Part shown: in pieces, positions 38,339 through 48,900 of the stretch | How the letters are laid out: each line of letters begins with the position of its first letter | How positions within the stretch are numbered: position 1 is the stretch's first letter | Assembly: GCF_031010175.1 (NCBI RefSeq) | Contig: NZ_JAUAMB010000004.1 | Coordinates: forward strand, 149,874 to 213,873 | Source of the DNA: Halomonas sp. SpR1 | GTDB lineage: Bacteria > Pseudomonadota > Gammaproteobacteria > Pseudomonadales > Halomonadaceae | Length of the DNA: 64,000 nucleotides | Reading direction: 5' to 3' | Notes under the pieces: generated by a model | Told to the model about the DNA's origin: nothing | What the model saw: only the letters and a program-made list of their open reading frames with translations | Databases searched by the model: none | Translations under genes and position numbers: made by a program

Positions 38339-39358
38339 CTCATCATTTGCGGTTAACAAACCTTCTACCAAGCTGTTCAACTGCTGCTGGAACTGCCCGC
38401 CGGGCGAGGGTGGGTTCGGGTCTGAGGTGATCACCACGGTTAGATCTCGCTCGGGAATAACGAACAGCGCCTGGCCGCCGTAGCCCCGCCCGTAGAAAGC
38501 ATCTTCCCCTGCCAGTTGAGTAATAAACCATCCGTAGCCGTACCCGTCGCCTGTCCAGCGCGATGTGCCGCGCGGCTGCCATGACTCCTCCACCCAGCCT
38601 TCCGGCAGAACCCGCTCGCCATTTCCTGCTTCATCAAATACGATGCCGTCATTACGATACAGCTCGCCCACTTCAATCAGCGCTCGAGGTGAAAGCTGCA
38701 TATCATTGCCGCCAAAATAGATGCCTTGCGGGTCGCGCAACCAAGGTTGAATAGTGATATTGAGCGGTTTCCCCAATAAGCGCTGGGCAAGGGCGTGTGT
38801 CGTCTCGCCGCTGGCGTAGGTGAGCGCAGCGGAAAGCAAATGGCTGGTGCCGGTGGAGTAGAGCATTCGACCGCCGGGTTCATCCACAAAAGGACGCGTA
38901 ATAGCATCGTTCACCCAGTTGGCGCTGGCCACCCAGGCGCCGTAATTGCCGCCAGATGTGCGCTCTAGCCCAGCCTGTAAGGCAAGTAGATGCGCCACGG
39001 TAATGTCATTAACGCGCGGGCCGGTGCCGCTCGGCAGGTGATCGCCAAATAGCTCCACCATGGGCTGCTCAGCAGACTCGACAATCCCCGCTTCAATCGC
39101 CGCGCCGGTAACGGCAGCCAGCACGGTTTTAGACAGCGATTTAATGTTCGCAGGTGATGCCACTCCCGGCCCGCCCTGCTGCAGCTCGTGGATAATCTCA
39201 CCATCGTAGGCCACTACCACGCTGTGTACGCGGTTTAGTTGGCGAGTTTGTTGGTCAAGCGTCTGGAGTGCATTTGCAGAAGGCTCATTCGCTGCGGCAT
39301 AGGCGGTGGGTAACATCGAAATAGCAGCAAACGAAACAAACAAAGCAGTAGCGCGCAT
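38336..39358 (-). CDS. Periplasmic serine hydrolase of the class C beta-lactamase family
   Basis: The 340-residue precursor (Pfam beta-lactamase PF00144 type) has a signal peptide ending TAYAA, the catalytic Ser74-x-x-Lys77 (SLSK), YST in place of the usual Tyr-x-Asn (Tyr167), and the C-terminal GYGGQ segment that replaces the KTG box in many esterase-like members. It is likely an esterase or peptidase acting in the periplasm. The frame opens at 39460, but GAAGGTG just upstream of the ATG at 39358 and the signal peptide there decide the start. Confidence 0.86.
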   Translation of the reverse strand: MRATALFVSFAAISMLPTAYAAANEPSANALQTLDQQTRQLNRVHSVVVAYDGEIIHELQQGGPGVASPANIKSLSKTVLAAVTGAAIEAGIVESAEQPMVELFGDHLPSGTGPRVNDITVAHLLALQAGLERTSGGNYGAWVASANWVNDAITRPFVDEPGGRMLYSTGTSHLLSAALTYASGETTHALAQRLLGKPLNITIQPWLRDPQGIYFGGNDMQLSPRALIEVGELYRNDGIVFDEAGNGERVLPEGWVEESWQPRGTSRWTGDGYGYGWFITQLAGEDAFYGRGYGGQALFVIPERDLTVVITSDPNPPSPGGQFQQQLNSLVEGLLTANDE

Positions 39359-39558
39359 CGCAACACCTTCGATATAAGTGGCAAAGGTTCGAGGTTTAGA
39401 AGTAGAAGAGGTTCCACAGCACAAAGACCGCCACGTTCTAACAGAGAATTGCCACGACATTACGCAAAAACTGAAAAAGCCTGCTAGGATGGGAGTGTTG
39501 ACTCATAAGGCAAGCAAGCCTTTGATTTCCCTAAAACGCAATAAGCAAGGAGCGCCCT

Positions 39559-39633
39559 ATGCGTAATATTATCTACATTATCGGCCTTATCGTGGTTGTG
39601 CTGTTCATTCTTTCGATGCTCGGCCTGCGCTAA
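39559..39633 (+). CDS. 24-residue hydrophobic membrane peptide
   Basis: This small gene, too short for routine ORF calling, has AAGGAG 8 nt before the ATG and encodes one transmembrane stretch (MRNIIYIIGLIVVVLFILSM) ending Gly-Leu-Arg. It is followed 37 bases later by a strong terminator. Peptides of this form occur in other Gammaproteobacteria to my memory; the function is unknown. Confidence 0.7.
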   Translation: MRNIIYIIGLIVVVLFILSMLGLR

Positions 39634-39670
39634 CATCTAGGCACTGGCTTCAAAAAAACGCCAAGAAAAA

Positions 39671-39704
39671 CCGCCCGAAGCGCTTGCTTGCGGGCGGTTT
39701 TTTT
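39671..39704 (+). terminator. Rho-independent terminator of the small membrane peptide gene
   Basis: CCGCCCG pairs with CGGGCGG around a 13-nt loop (which can itself fold, AAGC with GCTT), followed by seven T. Confidence 0.9.
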
Positions 39705-39771
39705 ATGAGCTTGCTTTGATCAACTGTTTTGACTGGCTCTTTTGAATAGCAATGCTTGGCAACTGGAGACG

Positions 39772-40113
39772 TTAGGCGCAGTCAGCTGCCCCTTGGCCGA
39801 ACATATCAAACATTATATCGCGACCAAGGCGAGTCAACACAAAGCGGCCATACTCATTGAAGGTGGCGGCTTCACTGGCTTCCATTACTTTCTGGCAGGT
39901 TGCCCAGGTGGGCGCTGCAGCACTCAGGGTGAGCAATTCACGGCGGGCTAAACCGCGCTGGGGCAGGGTAATGGTTTCAAGTACATGGCCGTTATCGTAG
40001 AGCAGCTCAGCGGCAATAGATAAGCACTGACGAAGGCTGCGCTGGACGTTCGCGGTAGTCGACAGCCCCTGTGACGATGGGGCAGAGTGTTCTTTCGTAG
40101 GCTCGGGAGTCAT
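39772..40113 (-). CDS. Hypothetical protein, 113 residues
   Basis: I do not recognise this protein. It has a polar start, then a helical stretch (QRSLRQCLSIAAELLYDNG) and an aromatic C-terminal part. GGAG eight bases before the ATG at 40113 supports that start over the upstream ATG at 40161. It lies alone between the small-peptide terminator and the divergent ugd gene. Confidence 0.6.
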   Translation of the reverse strand: MTPEPTKEHSAPSSQGLSTTANVQRSLRQCLSIAAELLYDNGHVLETITLPQRGLARRELLTLSAAAPTWATCQKVMEASEAATFNEYGRFVLTRLGRDIMFDMFGQGAADCA

Positions 40114-40262
40114 TGCATGTTCTCCAGCGGTCAGCACCAAATCGGGCGTGTTGCAGTGCATTATAAACCAAGGTGGATGTTAGACCAAGGTCTATAATTC
40201 AGAACGAATCTCCCACTATCGAGCTCATCAACGCTAAGCCGATGTGATACGCTCGCAATTAT

Positions 40263-40303
40263 GTATTTTTGTGAGTTAATCACGTATTTTAGCGAGTTAA
40301 TAA
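40263..40303 (+). repeat. 21-nt period tandem duplication upstream of ugd
   Basis: Two near-copies of about 20 bases (each GTATTTT then RNGAGTTAAT) end four bases before the ugd start codon. Confidence 0.65.
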
Positions 40304-40306
40304 GTC

Positions 40307-41632
40307 ATGCATATCAGTGTATTCGGAACCGGTTATGTCGGTCTTGTTGCAGGCGCTTGTTTAGCCGATGTCGGCCATCAAGTCACCTGTATGGATGTTA
40401 ACGCTGAGCGGATTGAACAGCTTAATGGCGGAGAAGTGCCGATTTTTGAGCCTGGGCTAAGCACCATCGTTGCCCACAACGTCTCGGCGGGCCGGTTACG
40501 CTTTACCACCGATGCAGCTCAAGCGGTAGCGGATGGCGAATTATTGTTTATCGCCGTGGGAACGCCCCCCGATGAAGATGGCAGTGCCGACCTACGCTAT
40601 GTGCTAGAAGTGGCGCGTACTATCGGTCAGCATATGGATAGCTACAAGCTGGTGATTGATAAATCCACCGTGCCTGTGGGCACCGCCGAGAAAGTCCACG
40701 CCATTATCAGTGATGCACTCAAACAGCGCGGCGCCTCACTCGAGTTTGATGTCTGTTCGAACCCAGAGTTTATGAAAGAAGGGGCCGCGATTGAAGACTT
40801 TACCCGCGGCGCGCGGATTATCGTCGGCACAGAAAGCGAACGCGTGAAAGCGCATATGCAAGAGTGCTACGCCCCCTACAATCGCAACCACGAAAAACTG
40901 ATGTTTATGAGCGTGCGGGCTGCCGAGCTGACCAAATACGCTGCCAATGCCATGCTCGCCACCAAAATCAGCTTTATGAACGAGATCGCCAATCTTGCCG
41001 AACGGCTCGAAGTGGACGTGGAGGACGTACGGCGGGGGATTGGCAGCGACCCACGCATCGGCTACCACTTTATCTACCCTGGCTGTGGCTACGGTGGCTC
41101 CTGTTTTCCCAAAGACGTTCAGGCACTAGAGCGCGCTGCGCGCCAGTTAGGTTATACCCCAGAGCTGCTTAGCGCCGTTGAGGCGGTTAATTTACGCCAA
41201 AAGCAAACCCTGTTCACAAAACTGCAAGATAGCCTAGGCAATCTAAGCGGTAAGACCATCGCCGTGTGGGGCCTGGCCTTTAAGCCCAATACCGACGATA
41301 TGCGTGAAGCCCCAAGTCGCGCGTTGATGGAAGCGCTTTGGCAAGCAGGCGCCACGGTGCAGGCGTTTGACCCGGAAGCGATAGCGGAGTGTCGGCGTAT
41401 CTATGGCGAGCGTGATGATCTAATGTTGGCGGGCGACCGCATTCAGGCGGTCAAAGGCGCTGATGCCCTGGTTATTTGCACCGAGTGGAAAGAGTTCCGC
41501 AGCGTCGATTTCGTCTGGTTAGCCGACCAGCTGGCTGAGAAAGTCATCATTGACGGGCGTAATTTGTACACACCAAGCGCCGTTGAAGAAGCTGGTTTGC
41601 GTTACATCGGGGTAGGGCGAAAGAGCAGTTAG
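40307..41632 (+). CDS. ugd: UDP-glucose 6-dehydrogenase
   Basis: The 441-residue enzyme oxidises UDP-glucose to UDP-glucuronate for surface polysaccharide. It has the NAD loop [15 protein letters not shown], the segment [13 protein letters not shown], the catalytic Cys266 in GGSCFPKD, and the C-terminal [17 protein letters not shown]. Length is normal (about 440-450). The ribosome site is weak and the 21-nt duplication ends just before the ATG. It precedes the flagellar region with no sign of sharing a transcript. Confidence 0.95.
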   Translation: MHISVFGTGYVGLVAGACLADVGHQVTCMDVNAERIEQLNGGEVPIFEPGLSTIVAHNVSAGRLRFTTDAAQAVADGELLFIAVGTPPDEDGSADLRYVLEVARTIGQHMDSYKLVIDKSTVPVGTAEKVHAIISDALKQRGASLEFDVCSNPEFMKEGAAIEDFTRGARIIVGTESERVKAHMQECYAPYNRNHEKLMFMSVRAAELTKYAANAMLATKISFMNEIANLAERLEVDVEDVRRGIGSDPRIGYHFIYPGCGYGGSCFPKDVQALERAARQLGYTPELLSAVEAVNLRQKQTLFTKLQDSLGNLSGKTIAVWGLAFKPNTDDMREAPSRALMEALWQAGATVQAFDPEAIAECRRIYGERDDLMLAGDRIQAVKGADALVICTEWKEFRSVDFVWLADQLAEKVIIDGRNLYTPSAVEEAGLRYIGVGRKSS

Positions 41633-41876
41633 GAATACCAGCTAAAAGATGGACTTATTAACGTCATTTTTCTGATTAATGAGTGTGTCTATTACGTTGT
41701 GTTACTTTAGTTAACGTATTAATGCGAAAAGATAAGGGAAATATTTAAGTTATTCTTCACCTGGTCGAGGTTTTAAGGTAAGTGTATTAAAAACAGTGTT
41801 ACGTAGGACTCCGCAGATAAATGATCATTGGGAGTAGCAAGCGTAGCAACATGTATTCAAAAAAGGCATTGGTTTT
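41633..41876 (+). other. Intergenic region between ugd and the first fliD
   Basis: AT-rich, without a gene. A GCAGATAA at 41813-41820 resembles the sigma-28 -10 box but has no partner -35 at the right distance. Confidence 0.3.
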
Positions 41877-43232
41877 ATGGCTGCTATTACATCACTAGGC
41901 ATTGGTTCCGGCTTGGATCTGAACGGCTTGCTGGAACAATTAAAAACGGCAGAACAAGCAAAGCTTGAGCCCATTGCGCAGCAGATTCAGTCTGAAGATA
42001 CGAAAATATCTGCTTATGGTAAGTTGCAAAGCGCGCTTGAGCAGTTTCAAAGCTCTGCCAAAGCCCTCAATGATGGGTCGACATTCGAGAGCCTGACAAC
42101 CAGTGTCGAAGGCAGTGCCGTTGGCGCTGTCAGCAGCAATGAGGCCCAGCCTGGCCAGTACGAAGTGCAGGTTGACCGTTTAGCAACGGCCAGCAGTCTG
42201 GTGACCGAGCGCCTGGAAACAGCAGATGAAAGCATAGTGACTGGGGAGCAGTCATTAACCTTTACTCTTGCTGACGGGGCTATGGATCCCATTACCATTG
42301 CAGATGGCAGTACGCTGGAAGACATGCGCGATGCCATTAATCAACAGAGCGATGGTCGCTTAAGCGCCTCAATTATCAATGATGGCGAAGGTTATCGGCT
42401 TTCTGTTAATGCCACGGATACCGGTGCGGACGCTAGTATTGAAAGCACCAATTTTTCAAACATTCTTGCTGGTGACGTCACCACTTCTGATGCACAGGTA
42501 GTTCAGGCAGGCCAGGACGCGGCGTTTAACGTCAATGGAATCGATATCGTTAGCCCCACCAATCAAGTGGAAGGTGCAATCCAAGGTGTTACCTTGAATC
42601 TTGCAGAGGCTGGCGCGACGAGCACAGTAAGCGTGGAGCAGGATAGCGAAGCTATTCGCGAGCAAGTCACCGCTTTTGTTGACGACTTCAATACGCTCAA
42701 AGATACCATTACCAGCTTGACAGCCTTTGACGAAGAGACGGGCCAAGCGGCGGGGCTGAATGCTGATGCCGCAACTCGGGCGGTTGAAAGAGAGCTTCGT
42801 CAAACAATTAGCAGTGTTGTCGGCGGCGATGGCTTTAGCGTGTTATCGGATGTCGGTATTTCGCTTCAAGTAGACGGCAAGCTGGAGGTTGATGAGGATC
42901 GATTAGATAGCATTGTGGCCAACCAACCTGACCAGCTCGCCAGCTTTTTTGCAGGCGATAGCAAGGAGGGCGGTATGGCAGGGCAAATTGCTTCATCGCT
43001 TGAAAGCTTGGTTGGTACAGGTGGTCGTCTTGAAAGCGCTGTTAGTTCATCTGAAGGGCGTGTTGATTCGTTAAAAGAGCGTTATGCAACAACGGAAAGC
43101 CGAATTGAGCAAACCGTTGAGCGCTATCGCACGCAGTTTCAAGCAATGGACAGTATGGTGGCGCAAATGAACCAAACCAGCGCCTATCTGACCCAGCAGT
43201 TTGCAGCATTGGGGCAGCAAAACCAGAGTTAA
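41877..43232 (+). CDS. fliD: Flagellar filament cap protein FliD, copy 1
   Basis: The 451-residue protein begins MAAITSLGIGSGLDLNGLLEQL, the standard FliD start, has the central beta-rich part, and ends with a coiled-coil/heptad tail (ERYRTQFQAMDSMVAQMNQTSAYLTQQF). FliD pentamers cap the filament and help flagellin fold. It is followed by a strong terminator and by a second fliD. The ribosome site is weak and no good promoter is seen. No fliS or fliT chaperone gene follows, which is unusual. Confidence 0.93.
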   Translation: MAAITSLGIGSGLDLNGLLEQLKTAEQAKLEPIAQQIQSEDTKISAYGKLQSALEQFQSSAKALNDGSTFESLTTSVEGSAVGAVSSNEAQPGQYEVQVDRLATASSLVTERLETADESIVTGEQSLTFTLADGAMDPITIADGSTLEDMRDAINQQSDGRLSASIINDGEGYRLSVNATDTGADASIESTNFSNILAGDVTTSDAQVVQAGQDAAFNVNGIDIVSPTNQVEGAIQGVTLNLAEAGATSTVSVEQDSEAIREQVTAFVDDFNTLKDTITSLTAFDEETGQAAGLNADAATRAVERELRQTISSVVGGDGFSVLSDVGISLQVDGKLEVDEDRLDSIVANQPDQLASFFAGDSKEGGMAGQIASSLESLVGTGGRLESAVSSSEGRVDSLKERYATTESRIEQTVERYRTQFQAMDSMVAQMNQTSAYLTQQFAALGQQNQS

Positions 43233-43263
43233 GTAGATAAGCTATCTAAATTAATGGCTTACC

Positions 43264-43294
43264 AAATGCCCAGCACTATGTGCTGGGCATTTTT
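43264..43294 (+). terminator. Rho-independent terminator of fliD copy 1
   Basis: A 13-bp perfect stem (43264-43276 with 43280-43292) closes a three-base loop, with a T-run at its 3' end. Confidence 0.92.
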
Positions 43295-43336
43295 CTTTGC
43301 AATGCCTTAAAAAAAGCTAAAAAAAGGCGCTACCTC

Positions 43337-43363
43337 TAAAGTTTGTTTCTCCGCAGCCGATAA
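43337..43363 (+). promoter_or_regulatory. Sigma-28 (FliA) promoter of fliD copy 2
   Basis: TAAAGTTT, exactly 11 bases, then GCCGATAA: a full match to the class 3 flagellar promoter consensus. It lies 45 bases before the ATG at 43408. Confidence 0.92.
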
Positions 43364-43407
43364 AATATTCAGATACTTCTCTCTACTTCTTATAAGGAAT
43401 GAGACAC

Positions 43408-44757
43408 ATGGCATCGATTACAGCACTCGGTGTAGGTTCTGGACTGGATCTGAATGGTTTGGTTGAACAGCTTAAAGCGGCCGAAAAACAAAAGCTTGTA
43501 CCCATTTTACAACAGAAAAGTGCTCAGCAAACCAAGATTTCTGCTTATGGGCGCCTTGAGTCAGCGATGGATCGAGTGCAAACCTCTATTGCTGCATTGA
43601 ATGAAGCCTCTACGTTTAAGCAGCAAAAAAGCACCGTGACGGGCGACGGCGTATTGGCGACCGCAGGTGAAACCGCCAATGCGGGCCGCTATGAAGTCAC
43701 CGTTACCCAACTGGCCCGCGCAGGCAGCGCTGCTTCCAATAGCGTAGCGCTAGATCAAGAGCTAACAGCCGCTGAGGCGACGCTGACGCTTGAATTTGGT
43801 GCTGGCGGTACCCAAACAAGCTACGACGTGACTATTTCAGCAGGCAGTACGCTGGCGGATGTCCGTGACCAAATTAACGCGGACAAAGAGGCTGGCGTTA
43901 CAGCTTCTATCGTTAATGACGGCACTGGATACCGTTTAGCGCTGAGTTCAAAGGAGACGGGCCAAGATGCTTCACTGGAGGGCTTCTCAGGCTTGGCATC
44001 GCTGACCATGGATGCAGCCACCCAGCGTTCAGGTCAGAACGCTGAGCTAAATGTTAATGGCATTGCTATCACCAGTAAAACCAACCGGGTTGAAGAGGCA
44101 ATTCAAGGCGTAACGCTTGATCTCACGGCGGTGTCTGGTGACCCCGTTACGCTAGTCATTGAGCGTGATGAAAAATCGCTGAGAGGGGCCATTGACGAGT
44201 TTGTTAAAAACTACAACGAAATGAAATCCACCGTTGGCAGAATGACCGCCTACAACGGAGAAGGCGAAACATCAGGCGAACTGGTGGGTGATCGCACTGT
44301 GCGTACCATTGAAGACCGCCTGCGTCGGGATATCACAGACAACCTCGGAACAGGCGATATTTCACGCCTTTCTCAAATTGGGATTTCCATCGATGAGAAG
44401 GGACGGCTTAAGGTTGATGAAGATAAGCTGGACGATGCCGTCGCTAGCAACCCTGAGGGTCTATCTGCCTTTTTTGCAGGTGACACCAAAGAGGGCGGCT
44501 TTGCAGGGCGGTTAAATGCAACGCTTGAAGCCATCACTGCAGAAGATGGCATTATTCAAAGCTCGGTGACTAGCGCTGAGCAGCGGGTTGATAGCCTGGA
44601 TGTGCGCAAGCTGCGTATGGAGGCCAGTATCGAGCGCAGCACAGAGCGTTACCGCAAGCAGTTTGGGCAGTTGGATGGCTTGATTGCCCAAATGAACTCA
44701 ATGAGCAGCTACCTCTCTCAGCAGTTTGATATGCTGGGTAGCATGCAGAAAAAGTAA
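43408..44757 (+). CDS. fliD: Flagellar filament cap protein FliD, copy 2
   Basis: This 449-residue paralogue shares the start MASITALGVGSGLDLNGLVEQL, the phrase NVNGI, EAIQGVTL in mid protein and the C-terminal MNSMSSYLSQQF with copy 1, but the surfaces differ. AAGGA at 43394-43398 is 9 nt before the ATG at 43408, so the ATG at 43399 is rejected. It has its own perfect sigma-28 promoter. Two caps may match the two different flagellins of this region. Confidence 0.93.
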   Translation: MASITALGVGSGLDLNGLVEQLKAAEKQKLVPILQQKSAQQTKISAYGRLESAMDRVQTSIAALNEASTFKQQKSTVTGDGVLATAGETANAGRYEVTVTQLARAGSAASNSVALDQELTAAEATLTLEFGAGGTQTSYDVTISAGSTLADVRDQINADKEAGVTASIVNDGTGYRLALSSKETGQDASLEGFSGLASLTMDAATQRSGQNAELNVNGIAITSKTNRVEEAIQGVTLDLTAVSGDPVTLVIERDEKSLRGAIDEFVKNYNEMKSTVGRMTAYNGEGETSGELVGDRTVRTIEDRLRRDITDNLGTGDISRLSQIGISIDEKGRLKVDEDKLDDAVASNPEGLSAFFAGDTKEGGFAGRLNATLEAITAEDGIIQSSVTSAEQRVDSLDVRKLRMEASIERSTERYRKQFGQLDGLIAQMNSMSSYLSQQFDMLGSMQKK

Positions 44758-44836
44758 TTAAGAAAGTAGTTGTAAAGGTGGTTGAGAAAATATCTGGAAA
44801 GTTACAGTAAATTACATAAAAAAGAGCAATTTTTTC

Positions 44837-44863
44837 TAAAGAAGTTGGTGGGGCTGCCGTTAA
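44837..44863 (+). promoter_or_regulatory. Sigma-28 (FliA) promoter of the flagellin gene
   Basis: TAAAGAAG, 11 bases, then GCCGTTAA (one change from GCCGATAA). It lies 70 bases before the flagellin ATG. Confidence 0.9.
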
Positions 44864-44932
44864 TTATAATAACGGCGACGCAAGCGCCGCTAAGCGGGCC
44901 ACAAGGCCAGTTAATCTTTGAGGAGCACTCAC

Positions 44933-45805
44933 ATGTCTGTAATCAACACTAACATTACTGCCCTGATCGGCCAGAACAACCTGTCCAATTCACAGTCAAT
45001 GCTGGCCAAAGCGCAAGAGCGTCTGTCCTCTGGCCTGCGTATCAACAGCGCTTCTGACGATGCGGCCGGTCAAGCCATCGCCAACAAAATGACTGCCCAG
45101 ATCAAAGGCATGGATCAGGCTAGCCGTAACGCGAGCGACGGTATCTCCTTGGTACAGACCATGGAAGGCGGCCTTGACCAAATCAACGACAACCTGCAGC
45201 GTATTCGTGAGCTAGCGGTTCAGGGTGCCAACGACACCAATGCCGAGGCAGATCGCGATGCCATCGTTACTGAGATTAACGAGCGTCTAGCTGAAATTGA
45301 TCGTGTAGCTGGCAGCAACAACTTCAACGGTACTAACCTGCTGAACGTTGCAAGTGGCGCTAGTGCTACTCTTAATATTCAAGTTGGCTCAAATACTGAA
45401 CTTGAAGACGTTATTACTGTAGAAAGGCTTGACGCTACCGTTGCTGGTCTTGGCTTCTCTGGTGGCGGTATCACTGGTTCCACATTTGCTATTACTGCGG
45501 GAGCGAGCGGTGGTGTTGTTCACGGTGAATTCCAAAGCCTGGTAGATTCTGTTGATGCGGCAACTGAAACACTGGATACTAACCGCGCCACACTGGGTGC
45601 TACGCTTAACCGTTTCGACTCTGTAATTGATAACCTAGCGACAACGTCTACCAACCTTTCTGAAGCTCGTTCACGTATCGAAGACGCTGACTACGCGGTG
45701 GAAGTGTCTAACATGACACGTGCAAACATTCTCCAGCAGGCCGGTACTTCCATGCTGGCACAGGCAAACCAGACGCCACAGTCTGTACTGTCTCTGTTGG
45801 GCTAA
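44933..45805 (+). CDS. fliC: Flagellin
   Basis: The 290-residue protein has the D0/D1 start (SVINTNITALIGQNNL, ERLSSGLRINSASDDAAGQAIANKM) and the mirrored C-terminal domain (RSRIEDADYAVEVSNMTRANILQQAG, ending SVLSLLG), with a short variable centre (about residues 150-205) that offers Ser/Thr for glycosylation. GAGGAG precedes ATG 44933. A sigma-28 promoter and a strong terminator frame it as a single-gene transcript, with the large glycosyltransferase next. Confidence 0.96.
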   Translation: MSVINTNITALIGQNNLSNSQSMLAKAQERLSSGLRINSASDDAAGQAIANKMTAQIKGMDQASRNASDGISLVQTMEGGLDQINDNLQRIRELAVQGANDTNAEADRDAIVTEINERLAEIDRVAGSNNFNGTNLLNVASGASATLNIQVGSNTELEDVITVERLDATVAGLGFSGGGITGSTFAITAGASGGVVHGEFQSLVDSVDAATETLDTNRATLGATLNRFDSVIDNLATTSTNLSEARSRIEDADYAVEVSNMTRANILQQAGTSMLAQANQTPQSVLSLLG

Positions 45806-45840
45806 TACCTTAGCCGGTAGCAGTGTTAAAGACATTAATA

Positions 45841-45865
45841 ACGGGGCCATTTGGCCCCGTTTTTT
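45841..45865 (+). terminator. Rho-independent terminator of the flagellin gene
   Basis: ACGGGGCC pairs with GGCCCCGT around ATTT, followed by five to six T. Confidence 0.92.
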
Positions 45866-45885
45866 GTTTGCTTCATTCTTTGTGC

Positions 45886-45921
45886 TCACTGATTGAGTGA
45901 ACACCTGCTTAAATACAGGTG
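45886..45921 (+). promoter_or_regulatory. Two adjacent small hairpins before the glycosyltransferase gene
   Basis: TCACT/AGTGA (45886-45900) and CACCTG/CAGGTG (45902-45921) lie side by side in the leader of the glycosyltransferase. They may affect its expression; there is no T-run. Confidence 0.35.
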
Positions 45922-45993
45922 CATTCGCGCCTTTGCTCACTGCAGCCGCACGGTAAGCTAGCTAAATTGCCCCTTTTCTATGCGAGCCGCTTC

Positions 45994-48900
45994 ATGGTTA
46001 AAAGCACCACCTCATCCGTTACTCAGACCCAAAAACGCAAGCCCCGCATCCTTTGGGCCAACCCTTTCTGCCTGATGGATACGTCTAGCGGTGCCAGCAT
46101 GACAGTGCGCCAAATGTTGCTGCAATTGGCAGCTCGTGGCTATGACGTCCAGGTGTTGGGTGCGACTGTGTTCGATAACCCTAAAGGAATGGGAAGGCTC
46201 AAAGAACAGTTTCCAGATCTAAGTCACCACCTTCATCAACTAATTAAAGCTGATGATGGCCTGCTGACGCACCAGTTAGTGGTTAGCTTCAGCCATAACC
46301 GAAGCCATTTTACATCCCATGAAGAGGGACTCTGGTACAGCCAGTACCTCTATATGCTGGATTCTTTTAAGCCAGATTTAGTGTGGTACTTTGGCGGCCA
46401 GACCCTCGAAATGCTTATTGCTAATGAGGCCCGGGACCGTGGAATCCCCGTTGCTTTCTATCTGGCGAATGGTCATTATAAAGCACCTAATTGGTGCCGT
46501 GATGTGGATTTAATCCTGTCTGATAGCCAAGCCACAGCGGATATGTACCGTAAAGAGGTTGGCTATATGGCAAAGCCTGTGGGCAAATTCATCGCCCCGG
46601 AAAAATTTGTCGCCGATCATCATGACCGCAAGCGTATGCTATTTGTTAACCCTAGTTGGCAAAAAGGAGCCAGCATATTTGTGCAACTGGCGGAAAAGCT
46701 AGAGCGAGAAAGACCCGATATTGAGCTTGAAGTGGTAGAAGCTCGGGCTGACTGGCCAGCGGTACTACAGGAAGTGACCCGTCGGATGGGAGCGCAGCGC
46801 AGCTCGTTAAGCAATGTTGTAGTCACCCCAAACACCAGTGATATGCGCGCCCCCTATAGCAGAGCTCGTATGGTGGTCGCTCCTAGCCTATGGTGGGAAA
46901 GTTCTGGACGCATGTTGGCCGAGGCGATGCTTAACGGTATTCCGGCACTAATCACCAATCGAGGTGGCATGCCTGAAATGATAGGCAATGCTGGTATCAC
47001 CTTCGACTTCCCAGAGGCCTGCTATAAAGAACCTTACCAGCACTTGCTAAGCGACGCTGAGCTCCAACCTTTAGCGGATGCTGTCATCAGCTTCTTTGAT
47101 GACGAGGTGCTTTACCAAGAGTATGTTGACCGCGCTTGGCAAGTAGGAAAAGAAAAGCACAGCCTTGAGCGAGCCACCGAGCGGCTGCTAGCTGCGCTAA
47201 CGCCGTTGGTAAATTTACGCGCTGGTAACAAAGATTTCACCATTACTCAGAAAAAACGCCACCGTCAGCGTTTGGCCAGCCAGGCAACTAAGCCTGAATT
47301 CAAGGTCGATAACTCTCTACAGCAGTTAGTTGGCGTTAAACCGGCTGCTCTGAACAGCGAATCGCAGCCAGCTCCAAGTCTGCACTTAAAAGATGAGTTT
47401 ACTTGGCAGTTCAAAGGTAAAGTCATTGTGTTAGATAATCGTGCCAGCTTGATCAAAAGTGGCCTTGCTGAGCAAATGGCAGCGACGAACGCATTTGGCA
47501 TTGTTGCTTTTGACCCTGCTAGTGAAGTTGAAGATGCTAAGCAGTACGAAGGCAGCGACACTATTCAGATATTCCAGCATGCCCTACTAGGTGATGGCCA
47601 CGCTGCAACGCTGCACGCCTGCGTAGCACCAGAAATGACGAGTACGCTGACACCGCTACCGGCTGAAAAGTTACCTAAACGGCACCAATTGGGCGCAAAA
47701 CCTTTGGCTGAACTACCTATTAGTTCCATTGCTTTAGACAGCATTGAGGGCTTGGGCAACCTCGATTGGCTGATTCTTGATGAGTTAAGTGATGCAATGG
47801 CCGTGCTGGAGAGTGGTAAAAAGGCACTGGCGAGCACAATGCTGATTCAGGTGCGAGTGCCTTTCCAGCTCACTCATGAGAAACAGCCTAGCTTTGCTGA
47901 ACTACAACACTGGGCCAGCCGAAACGACTTTCGCTTCTATCGTTTCCATAATACTCGTCACTACAGTCATTTGCCCGATGAGCTTAACGCTCGCTCTCCT
48001 TGCGCTACGGAGCAGGAAAGCGCTGACGTGCTATTTCTTCCATCCCACGACCGCATGGCGGCTCTGAGTGATGAAAATAAAACGAAACTCGCTTTTGTGC
48101 TGAGTGCCGTCTTTGCAGCGCATGATGTTGCTTTTGAGTTGATTGCTGAAGTTAGTCAGGAGAAGGCGCTGGAGTTTTTGGAAGCGCAGGAGATTTTGCC
48201 GAAAGCTCCTACATCACTGGTAACACAAGATACGAGTGATAAAGATTTTCTAGCGCCTCAGCGCAAGCCAACCAATGCAACCCCAACGCCTACCTATATC
48301 CCTGCAGCCGAGACCACAACCCCGAGTGAGTCTTCATATCAGGTTGATTTAGAACTTTTGAAAAAGCAGCTTTCGGAAGTGTTAAATCACTTGGCTATTT
48401 TTGAACTAACTCAAAGTTATGCCATTAAAGTGGTAGAGCTTGCAGAACAGTTACGCCGGGTTAATGATAAGCCTTTTGTGCAAAAGGCGGTAGGTAAGAT
48501 ACATGGAGAGTTTTCGAAAAAGAAAGATAGTATACCGATTTTTTATTTACTAACTAATGTTTTGCTTAATAGTAATGCTGTAATTTCTGGTAGTGAAAAT
48601 TTAGTTTTATTAGAAGAAAGGCTAGAGGCTATTGGCTGGATGGATAAGGGGGCGCTGTATTCATTTTGGTTAGTAAGAATCCAAGATCACAGGCAACCTT
48701 CGCAAGGTAAAAAATTTACAGTGGTGGTTATATGCAATAAATATAAAAAGGAAACTTACGAAAATGTCGTCGAGTTAAGACGTCAGTGTGGTGTCGATGG
48801 AGAGATCGTTTTTGTTAATAACGGCGATAAGAGCAGTGATGCTCGCGGCATGGCAGCTCTCGTTGACGTGTATATTGAGCTTAAAGGTAATTCAGGCGCA

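Noticed and set aside
41788..41820. Possible sigma-28 promoter before fliD copy 1
   Set aside because: GCAGATAA is close to the -10 box, but the nearest TAAA is 21 bases away instead of about 15.
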